Source: Phlebotomus papatasi (taxonomy: Eukaryota; Arthropoda; Insecta; Diptera; Psychodidae). From it: a stretch of 64,000 bases of DNA. Both the position numbers and the translations under genes were made by a program. The stretch is taken from the NCBI RefSeq assembly GCF_024763615.1, contig NC_077222.1, forward strand, positions 104,999,417 through 105,063,416, in the 5' to 3' direction. Shown one piece after another: positions 55,555 through 64,000 of the stretch; position 1 is the stretch's first letter, and the number at the start of each line of letters is the position of its first letter. Below the pieces are notes generated by a model. The model was not told the DNA's origin and made no database searches. It saw only the letters and a list, made by a program, of their open reading frames with translations.

Positions 55555-56640
55555 CTTGGGTCAAAATTCTTAAGAGATAAAATTTTGAATTTGTCAAAAT
55601 ACCGAAAAGCCTAAATCCCTAATTGGTCAAAATCCTGAACGCTAAAAACCCAAAAGCCAAAATCCCAACGACACAAAATCCCGAATTGTTGAAATTCCGA
55701 AAAGCCAAAATCTTCAAAATCCACACAAAATCACGAATGGATCAAAATCCCGAATAGATAATATCCCGAAAAACCAAAATCCCGAATTGGTTAAAAAACT
55801 GAAAAACCAATATCCCAAATGGGTCCAAATCCCGAGTACAAAAAATCCCGAGTACACAAAATCCCGATTTGGTAAAAATTCCAAAAAACCAAAATCCCCA
55901 AAATCTCCAATAAACAAAATCCCGAAAAGCCAAAGTCTCGGAAAGCAAAAAACAAACCCTAAGAAACCAAATTCCAAATTTATGGAAATTATAGAAGACC
56001 AAAATTCCCAAAATCCCGAATGAGTCAAAATCCCGAACAGATAAAATCCTGAAAGATAAGATCCTGAGACAGAATTCCGAATTGGTTGAAATACCGAAAA
56101 CCTAAAATCCCAAAATTTCTAATAGGTAAAAATCTTGAAAAGATAAAATTCCGAATGCGTCAAAATCCAAAAAAAAAAAACAAAATCCTGATTTGTTCAA
56201 AATCCCTAAAAGCCTAAATTCCGAAGAAGCGAAATCCCGTATTGGTCGAGTTCCCGAAAAAACAGAATCCCGAACACAAAATGCCGATTTGCTGGAAATC
56301 CCGGAAAACCAAAATCCCAAAATCTCAAATATTTCAAAATTTTGAAGACACAAAATCCCGAATGGGTCGAAGCCCCGAAGAGACCATGTTCCGAATTGGT
56401 CAAACTTAAAAAAAAAATCTAGAAGACCCAAAATCCAAAAGACACCAATTTCCGGATTGGTCGAAATCCTGAATAGATAAAATTCCGAAAAACCAAAATT
56501 CCCGAAAGCCAAAATCCCGAATAGATAAAATTCAGAATTGATCGAAATCCTGAAAGTCAAAATCTTGAATGGGTCAAAATTCAGGGGGAAATCAAGACCC
56601 CGTAAGCCAAATAAGAGATAAAATCCTGAACCCCTACGTT
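55555..56640. repeat. Minisatellite of AAAATCCCGAA units
   Basis: About 1.1 kb of 15-20-bp units: AAAATCCCGAATTGGTC, AAAATCCCGAAAAGCC, AATAGATAAAATCCC. The same CCCGAA motif builds the arms of the 21.2-kb foldback-like element. The reverse strand reads as frames of 65-152 codons rich in FGILxF; these are repeat artefacts. Confidence 0.8.
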
Positions 56641-57145
56641 CAGTGATACCGGTAATACCCTTCCCAAATTGAAAGCTCTTTCCGGTTGAAGTTTTTTCTG
56701 TACCGATTCAAAGATATATCAGAGAGAACTTAACCTAAAAACCCTTTGGAAGTTCAAACGTTTAAACCGACGAGTTGCACAAAAGTGAGCAAGTTCATTA
56801 AAAGGACACTTATTTTAATGAAATTGCAATTAAATCATTCTGCCATCCGGAAAGTCCACAAAACTACACAAAAGTTCACTTTTAGCAGTAAACGTTTACA
56901 CACTGCTTTTGACAATGTTGACGATTGAAGTGTCAAGAATACCGAAATTCGAAATGGCAGAACAATCAGCGCTAGAGCGGCGAGTACGTGAACTTTAAAT
57001 TTAGTCCTCTAGTTCATTTTTAAATTGAGCTTGACTTTGGAAAGGCTTTGACTCTTCGAAAGGTTCTTTCTGAATGGAACCAGTAGTGGGTCGAAATTCC
57101 AAAAGCCAAAGCCTTCAATTTCTTAAAGTGTCATGGGTTGTCCCA
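56641..57145. other. No gene seen
   Basis: Short unremarkable segment; one 60-codon frame. Confidence 0.45.
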
Positions 57146-57477
57146 CACAGTAAAAACCTTTTAGCTGCTTTACCATGATTTTCATTGTAAATTTTACATC
57201 AAACATGTAATCGTGTGTACTGATATACATACACATTTGTGTAATTTGTACACATTTTATATGAAAACTGTGTAACTTTACACGAAATATGTAAGAAAAT
57301 GTACACAACTGTGTAATCATTCCCAGTTGATTACATGGTTTACAATTACATAAAATTTAAATTACACATTTTCAGATTACACGTTTTGGTGAAATACATA
57401 TTTTTGTTTAACTTTACAAGAATAATCGTGATAAAAGAGCAAACCAACGGTTATCCTTGTAAATATTTTTTACTGTG
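57146..57477. mobile_element. MITE with CACAGTAAAAA ends
   Basis: CACAGTAAAAACC at the left and ATTTTTTACTGTG at the right. The interior is rich in TGTGTAATTT/TACACATTT alternations. 332 bp. No clear target duplication. Confidence 0.5.
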
Positions 57478-59426
57478 CACGATTAGAACCACACCTTTTG
57501 GAATAATAAACTATAAAAATGATAACTTTTCGACTTCAATTAGAATCATTTCATGGTTAACAGTATTTTATTCTAAAATCCCAAAATATATCGATTGTGA
57601 AAAAACAACCAAAATATACTATATTTATTGAATCCTAAGTAATAATGAGTATAGACACGTACCAAACATTCGTAAAAATCACATAAAAATTTAATGTATT
57701 ACCACTTTATTTTTAATTATAATAAAGCATGAATATATTTAATAATTTCTCTAAACTATAAATATAATAACTCTTCTTGGGAAGTTTAATTACCTTTGAA
57801 GGTGTGCGTCTTAGCTTAATGGAAAATCTTTTTTTTTTGACAAAATTAAAAATGTAATTTAAAAAAAAACGTCCGAAACTTTCAATAAATTTATTGTAAA
57901 TTTGTGGTTTTAAGTGGTTCTCAGCTTGTTCTAAGTTCTTCAAGAATTAGAATAATCTCGATAGCAAAAGGCATGAAATTGTGAATAAAATGCAATAAAG
58001 AACTCAAGAGGATGAAGTGGGAGTTAAATTCTTTGGACGGTTATTATTCAATTTTCAATTGAAGCCCAAAATGTGAATAAGGATTCCTTTCCCATTCAGC
58101 ATTGGCCCATTCCATCATCATCAGGACCTTCCATCAGCGATGTATTATGATTAATATTGCTTCCAACTATACCCCCAAAAGGTATATCTTCCTCATTCTC
58201 TGTGTATTTAAATTAATATGACAAACATTCCAATTGTCGTTGAAGATTTGATTCGTCTCATGCGGAGGGTTGTTCAAGTGGCAAAGAAAATGTCTCATCT
58301 CCCGGTGAGTCCAGAAGATGACGGAAGAGAGGGAAATGCCGCGAGGAGTACTTCCATCCTTCCCCATGGTATGTCACATCCTTGATGGAATGACAATGGA
58401 GAGAAAGCACAACGATATGGTTTCGAATTAAGGAATGTTTGATTTTGGATTGTTGTCCTCTCTCCTTCTGCCAAAGATAAACATTCCATTCCTTCCTAAC
58501 GATCCCTCGGCCCATCCCTTCTAGCATTTCATCCCAAAATTCGAAAGGACTTTCGTCGAATGTTTGGAATTCATCAATCAAAAAAGGGGTGGGTGGGTTG
58601 GTTGAAATGCTAAGGCTTTTGTGTATTAAAATTTCATAGTGTGTCTCCTATATATTCCCACACCTTTATCACCCCCTCACCCCCCTCATATGAAGTCTTG
58701 GGATGTGCGGGATAATTTTGAATTGGGGAGGATATTTTGGCGCGTTTATGGTTTTGGCTTAGTTTTGAGTTGATTTATATAGCAATTTCAGTGGCTGTTG
58801 TTTGCCTTCGGATCGGAATTATTATGCGAAATAGCAGCATTCGAACATTAATACAAGGAAAACTCCCTCTGAATTTTCCACCCTTCCTGCCGTGTGTGTG
58901 AGTGTCATCTTGAAGATGGGAGAGAATCACTGGGAGAGAACACATCGTCAGAATTGAATATAATTTATGTCTGTTGAGAAGTATTTATTGATGCGAATTG
59001 CTCCTTCTTTCATCACACGCTGTCTCACACTCCCTGGGGCTCCAGGATAAATGTATGTCTCTGTTTTGGGGTAGATGCTCCATGAGAAGAGACACCCAAA
59101 CACCCCCCTCAAGACATGCAGAGTGGATGGAAGTGTTGAAGGCGCAAGTTATGGAGTGTCTGCCAAAGTAGTTCTGAGACTGACTAAATCATCAACCATT
59201 CCGTCTCATCTTCCGCAACACGTTGATGAAATAATGAAGAAGTCTCCGGCTGTGCAATTGTTGAGTCCTTCGCATGTTTGCCATCTACTCACCAGCCTCT
59301 GGGATTATTATCCTTCAATTCAATATCCCGTGTACAATTGATTGACGAATGGTAAATAACTTTGGAAATTTATCCCAGTTTATTCATTAAAATTAAATTC
59401 GCATATCCTTATAATGAGGTTATCAG
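57478..59426. other. No gene confirmed; island at 58.1-59.3 kb
   Basis: 57478-57960 is plain AT-rich DNA. 58080-59340 is repeat-poor with frames up to 107 codons on both strands, none with a domain. A plus-strand frame of 88 codons (59075-59341) starts inside ordinary-looking sequence without a promoter or signal peptide. Confidence 0.4.
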
Positions 59427-59665
59427 ACCTAATGTCGGTTTCAGACTGGAGATTTAGCCCAGTGACCGAAGGTCTCAAAAATCTCAATAACAAGAAATTT
59501 TACTGATTTTTCAAAATCTTTTTGCCCTTATTTATATTTACAAAATTATTTACAAAATATACTTATTTACAAAATTATTTGCCCTTAATATTCAATCATA
59601 AACAACAATTTCCTAAAAAAATATGCCTGATGAGGAATTAGAGAAGTTAAGCCAGATAGCTAATA
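59427..59665. mobile_element. CGGGCTTCAGACC MITE, copy 5 (internally expanded)
   Basis: GTCGGTTTCAGACTGGAGATT at the left and AGAAGTTAAGCCAGATAGCTA at the right. The middle carries an extra duplication of TTTACAAAATTATTTGCCCTTA-like sequence. Confidence 0.55.
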
Positions 59666-59666
59666 C

Positions 59667-60180
59667 GGGTTTCAGACCTAAGACTTAGCCATAGGGGAAT
59701 GTTGGCATGGTTCGCACAGAGTGAACCTTCAAACGATGCGAATTTTCTCTTTGTTTGGAAATGACAAAGACTTGCTGACTTACCATTTCTCATCTCGTCT
59801 CATGAGCTTAATAATTATTTATCTTATGGCTTAGAAATGACGAACTAGCTCTTTGCAAACTATGAGAAAATTCGCATCGTTTGAAAGTTCACTCAATGCG
59901 AACCATGGCAACATTCCCTTATGGCTTAAATGTTATAATTTCTTACGAGTCAAGATATTCTGGAAAATTTAATTTAGGATTGGATTACTAAAAAACAATG
60001 ACTTATTAGGTTCTGAAAAAGAAATTAAGTTGGTTGTTATTTAGGATTCTGAGATCTTCGGGAATTAGGCTAAGTCTCTCGTCTGAAGACCGCTTAAGCC
60101 TTAGATTGGAAGCCCGGGATAATACGGGTTTCAAACTGAAAGCTTAGCCTAATTTCTAAAGACCTCCAAAACCAAAATGA
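59667..60180. mobile_element. CGGGCTTCAGACC MITE, copy 6 (split) and fragment
   Basis: ACGGGTTTCAGACCTAAGAC...CCATA, then an inserted MITE, then TGGCTTAAATG...AAGTCTCTCGTCTGAAGAC. A further terminal fragment follows at about 60120-60175. Confidence 0.55.
59694..59919. mobile_element. TA-flanked MITE with ~55-bp near-perfect arms, nested
   Basis: GGGGAATGTTGGCATGGTTCG at the left and CGAACCATGGCAACATTCCCT at the right; inverted identity continues through CTTTCAAACGATGCGAATTTT. TA at 59692-59693 and 59920-59921. The host MITE reads continuously across the site when it is removed (CCATA/TGGCTTAA). 226 bp, probably young. Confidence 0.78.
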
Positions 60181-60272
60181 GACTTTTCGACTTTCAGGGA
60201 ACTTTTTGATCCCTTCTAGCTCGGGTCAGGGGGTCGTCGGTCTTAGATTTTTTTTAATCGAAAGCTCTTACG

Positions 60273-60673
60273 GCGTTATCACACTTGCACATTAAAATTT
60301 TAATGTGAGGCACATTAATTGTCGCTGGTGAGAGTCCAAATGTGTAATTTGTGTCTTTGAGTCACTTAATATTTGGGTTTTTCTATTTATTGATAAAGAA
60401 GTGGACTTGGCCTGCAAAAGTAAGTTTAAATTTACCTAAAGCATAAATATTTTTCACATTAAAAAATTAAAGGGAAAATCGCATTAATTTTTCGCATTAA
60501 TGCTATAAATCGATTTTTATGAAATTTTGCCGGCCAAGTCTACCTTTTTATCAACAAATAGATCAAATTTTGAACATAAAATGATTCAAATACATAAATT
60601 AGACATTTGGACTCTCACCAGCGACAATTAATGTGAATCATATTATAATTTTAATGTGCAAGTGTGATAACAC
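60273..60673. mobile_element. Palindromic MITE with ~190-bp arms
   Basis: CGTTATCACACTTGCACATT at the left and AATGTGCAAGTGTGATAAC at the right. Inverted similarity runs on through CACATTAATTGTCGCTGG and the central AAGT(G/C)(G/T)ACTTGGCC. The target duplication is unclear. Confidence 0.65.
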
Positions 60674-60675
60674 AA

Positions 60676-61269
60676 TTAGGCCCAGTTATGAAATACTAAA
60701 ATTTGAGATTGATCGACACTATAGGGACTGATAGCCCCTTACAAAATTAGAACTAAGTAGAAATAGATAGAAAGTTAAGACAATTTAAAGGCATTGTCCA
60801 TGATCGCAAAATAGGATTTTGTCCAAGTGCATAAATTAAGTCCTTATTAAGTACTTAATTAAAGCATTTTTAACGGTAATAGTAACATCTGGAAAATGGA
60901 AATTTTGGAAGGTCAAAAAATCGAGCGATTATCTATACCGCTCTCTGTGTGGACTTCGAGCAGTGGTTTATCAAAGTGGATTGAAAATAAAAATTAAAAA
61001 ATGTACTTACTTTTTGCGGACACAAAAAATACAAGACACAAAGGTCTTCATGAGTGTTGTCGATTGTGCAGCTCTACCACTGATTACTGTTGACCAAAAT
61101 CCCAAATCAACAGTCTTTTATAATATTAATTACCTTTCTGTTAAATTATTGCATTACTAATTTTCTGTACAAATATTCCTATCAATTTTTGCAACTGCGT
61201 GAAAGTAAATTTTCCACCAATTAAACTGCAATAAAGAATTCTGCACTTTTATAAAAATAGTGCTCATTA
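60676..61269. other. No gene seen
   Basis: AT-rich; one 65-codon frame without features. Confidence 0.45.
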
Positions 61270-61411
61270 TGGCCTCTACACATTGGGAGCAATTTTTGTC
61301 AAAAATTGCTTTTTTGAAGGAAATTCCCTGCAGCGTTGTAGGGGGAAACGTCAAATTTCTGTCAAAAACGCAATTTTTGACAAAAATTGCTCCCAATGTG
61401 TAGACGCCTTT
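61270..61411. mobile_element. Complete palindromic MITE (CTCTACACATTGGGAGCAATTTT family)
   Basis: GGCCTCTACACATTGGGAGC at the left and GCTCCCAATGTGTAGACGCC at the right. Inverted identity spans nearly the whole 142 bp (AATTTTTGTCAAAAATTGC). TTA-like bases flank both sides, a possible PIF/Harbinger-type target. Confidence 0.7.
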
Positions 61412-61664
61412 AATAAAACCTTTTTATGCAGAACATATTAAAATTCTTAATAAAGACTAAAGAATAGGCAATGGTAAGTTTTGATAAGATTTTTGTAGCA
61501 TTGACTCGTGACTGACAACACTGGAGTGCCTTCTGGTAAAATTCTTTTGAAGGGATTCTATATAAGAATACTTTATGTCAAACCTTTGAAAAATCCAAAA
61601 AGGACAATACTCCATCGATCATCGAAAAAAAGTTATGCTTGATAGAGCGATGGAGTAACATCTC

Positions 61665-61915
61665 TTCAAGGGGTGAATAAGTGACTTTTAGTGTGAACCG
61701 TAAGCAACAATTGGCAAAAAATGCCGATTTGGAGCTAAAAATCGACAGATCGACTGTATTCTGCTAAGAAATTGACAAATCGGCACAATTTGGCCACAAA
61801 TAGGCAGATCGGCATTAGTCGGCAGATTGAAACGAGATCGGCAGATCGGCAACATTTGTGGAATAAATCGACATATCGACACTTGAGTGTACCATGAGCG
61901 GCATAGCTATCTTCC
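61665..61915. repeat. CGATCTGCCGATTT repeat element, inverted copy at 61.7 kb
   Basis: Starts GGGGTGAATAAGTGACTTTT...GTGAACCGTAAGCAACAATTGGC and ends CGACACTTGAGTG...GAGCGGCATAGCTATC. This is the reverse complement of the 25.7-kb copy, shorter by about 150 bp. Confidence 0.6.
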
Positions 61916-62757
61916 TCTTGCATCTTGTGAAAATCAGGGACTTACAAACAATTTAGATGAAAAATCCGGTTGGATGATACGATTGTGAACCGGTTAATAA
62001 CTGATTCATAACACTGTGCAACAGTGATTTTGTCCCTGGGTTTTCATGCTATTTCTTCTATTGCTAGGGTCAAATGATTTACGAAAATACTTATCATTTT
62101 GATTTCATTTGGATTTTGCGCCTGGAATCTAGGCAAAACCGTTTTTCCCGTTTTTTTGATACTTGGGTGCCTATATCTCCGATTTTGCTGAACCGATTTA
62201 TTTCTTAATATGGGAACATTTGTTCTCCTTTACATGTCAGATAATCCTTTGGACAGATGGAGTTCATGAAACTGACACCAGGGGCGCTGTAGTCTCATAT
62301 ATGTCAGAAAACATGGAAAAATCAGCTTTTTAGCAACTTTAATAAAAAATATCTCGAAAACTAGAACTGTTACTAAAAATCTGTATTATGGGTTTGATAG
62401 AGAATTTTATTAGTTACATTTTCATATATGTGCAACTTTTCTGTCAGATTGTTTTTAACCTCGAAATTGAGGTTCAAATGAAAATCGAGCACTTAGCCAA
62501 TTAAAAAAACCTTCACAAATTCAGGTGTAAATATTTTTTTCCTACCGATTAGGTAACACAAACCCTTATTATAATATTTATTGCTTGAATATCGATAATA
62601 TGTTGATTGTATGGTGAGTTATAAAGAAGTCCCCCGAAGATTCCAAGTTTCTTTTTCTAACCGTTTGGTCTCTATGTGGTAACGGCCAGACGGAGGCCAG
62701 TGAATGGTCCATCTCTATCCTTCTTTTGATAGATCCTTGCTCACAATCGAAATTACT
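61916..62757. other. No gene seen
   Basis: Includes a short ACCGGTT fragment at 61985-62010. 62630-62700 resembles 2380-2460 (CCCGAAG(A/G)T(T/A)CCAAGT...GG(T/C)CTCTA), an old dispersed fragment. Confidence 0.4.
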
Positions 62758-62940
62758 CAGCGAGCACAATCAGCTGAAATAAAGGTGCGTGTTCAGCATA
62801 TATCTGCTGAATCCATCAGCAAAAATGTGCTAACCGGTTAGCAGTCGCCGAACAAAAAGTGCTAACCAAATATATGGAAATGCCACTAACTCGCGAATTT
62901 TCGTTTAGGGTTAGCAGAATTCAGCGTTTAGTGCTCGCTG
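62758..62940. mobile_element. Small MITE with CAGCGAGCAC ends
   Basis: CAGCGAGCAC at the left and the perfect inverse GTGCTCGCTG at the right; subterminal ATCAGC/GCTAAC/GTTAGC motifs repeat inside. 183 bp. Confidence 0.55.
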
Positions 62941-64000
62941 GCCAATACACAATAATGCAAAAATTTTAAATTATTAACGTAATTCCTTCTCGGGGCACTA
63001 CCAACTATTTCCTATGTTCCATTTTATTTTCAATTTAACAATACGTTGTACTTAGCATCAATTTTCCTGGACAAATTTCTCCAATTACATTTTAATTGCA
63101 TCGCTACACAATGTAACTCATAGAATGGAAGTTCACATGACTATCAAAGGTCACACCTTGGTGATTTGGTGTGTTTTAGGGGTGCGATTGCAAGAAAAAA
63201 TTGCAATGTAACGTGTATTTGTATTAATTTCAGCCAAATGATTTATTGCTACACTTTTAGCCCTCAAGCAATCGCGTGACTGTGAGATGAAAGGGTTAAA
63301 TTGACATATAAATTGTGGGTGAGGTCAATGGAGTTCCTAATATTCAACAATACAGCCACGCTTTTTCCTTTTCAATCCTCGAAGGATTTCCCCAAAAAAA
63401 GCCAAGAACCCGCGAATATTGCATCGTCATGGCAAGGAGGAAGGGCAGAAAATATGATATTTGAAATGAAACCCTCCCTCCGGCAATCCCTCAGTTCCAA
63501 TACTTCATTTAATGTCACCTCATATTCTTCAATATATTAATCTCAAGTTGTCACTACCAATTTTAATATTGTCTCTCCTGTGTGCGATATTAAAATAAGG
63601 GATTCATGTCAAACCCTCAACCCTCCGATCCCTTCCGATGTACTTAGAGGCGCCCTTTGAGGGCTGCATTAGTTCAGGAATACCTGAAATTCTCCCACTC
63701 AATCAATGAGTAAATATTGGCATTGGAAGGGAAACCGAACAAGGGTGGAAAATCCACCAAATCCCTTTGATGTCCTCTGCATTTTTCGGATAATGTGAAA
63801 AATTTCGCAGAATATACCATATTTACTGTCCAGATTTCCCAAATTTTGCCTCTTACCGGCTTAATTCCTAAAGGCCTCGTTTTATTTCATCAGAACTAAA
63901 TCATGATAGAGTTATTTGATATCAAAACAATTTGATGGAATTAAATAAAACTTTATTTAATTTTTTGGCAGGATGACTGAACCAACTGTTTTAGAATTTT
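62941..64000. other. Repeat-poor island at window end, no gene confirmed
   Basis: Normal-complexity sequence with C-rich stretches (63350-63780). One 79-codon frame without a domain (63301-63540). It may be regulatory or part of a gene beyond the window. Confidence 0.35.

Noticed and set aside
55714..56560. Hydrophobic FGILxF-rich frames up to 152 codons
   Set aside because: Reverse strand of the AAAATCCCGAA minisatellite, with several frames open at once.
1..64000. CRISPR arrays, bacterial operons, rRNA or tRNA genes
   Set aside because: No spacer-repeat arrays, ribosome binding sites, rRNA stretches or tRNA A/B-box pairs were seen; the tandem arrays present are satellites of insect type.

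Overview
The window looks like insect nuclear DNA, most likely from a fly, and perhaps a sand-fly-like lower dipteran. The reasons are AT-rich sequence, very short GT-AG introns (60-75 bp), insect-type TCAGT initiator motifs, one trypsin-inhibitor-like (TIL) secreted-protein gene, and a dense load of short inverted-repeat transposons. The species cannot be named from the sequence. Genes are few: I support one large gene and two small ones.

Main gene: 13895-20749 (+), three exons, 6,720 coding bases, 2,239 residues. It has a signal peptide, a short Pro/acidic linker, and 39 consecutive TIL-type cysteine modules. One module sits alone on a phase 1-1 exon; the other 38 sit in a single uninterrupted 6.3-kb exon. 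The modules fall into blocks: 10-Cys modules first, with a four-copy dimer repeat of about 351 bp; then a long block of 8-Cys modules, with a three-copy tetramer repeat of 639-651 bp; then 10-Cys modules again. In nearly all divergent modules the missing cysteines are the two partners of one disulfide of the canonical TIL fold. This is the most interesting coding feature of the window.

Small genes: 38953-39327 (-) is a two-exon gene for a 100-residue secreted Pro/Thr-rich peptide. 34837-35184 (-) is a probable single-exon gene for a 115-residue protein with an N-terminal hydrophobic segment. Neither is recognised, and the three genes show no sign of forming a pathway.

The rest is mostly mobile DNA. 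0-13 kb: TA-flanked inverted-repeat elements, a relic of a Tc1/mariner-type transposase split from its flank by another element, a 5'-truncated non-LTR retrotransposon, and several copies of two MITE families. 21-24.8 kb: tandem and nested palindromic MITEs. 26.15-28.36 kb: a foldback-like element with arms of ~20-bp repeats around a ~50-bp minisatellite. 36.4-38.2 kb: a hAT-type element with a perfect 8-bp target duplication, itself carrying a TTAA-flanked piggyBac-like insertion. 40.4-41.7 and 55.5-56.6 kb: minisatellites. 45.1-48.2 kb: a four-element nest. 51.8-54 kb: four copies of a 250-bp MITE, two of them forming a large palindrome, beside a hAT-type end. 55.2 kb and 10-13 kb: retrotransposon relics. 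57-63 kb: more MITEs.

Between the transposons lie islands of mobile-element-free, more GC-varied sequence (for example 8.5-9.2, 24.8-25.5, 28.7-29.8, 32.4-33.5, 44.0-45.1, 54.0-55.0, 58.1-59.3 and 63.0-63.9 kb). They have no convincing reading frame and may be non-coding regulatory or intronic sequence. All family calls rest on motifs read by eye, without database searches.
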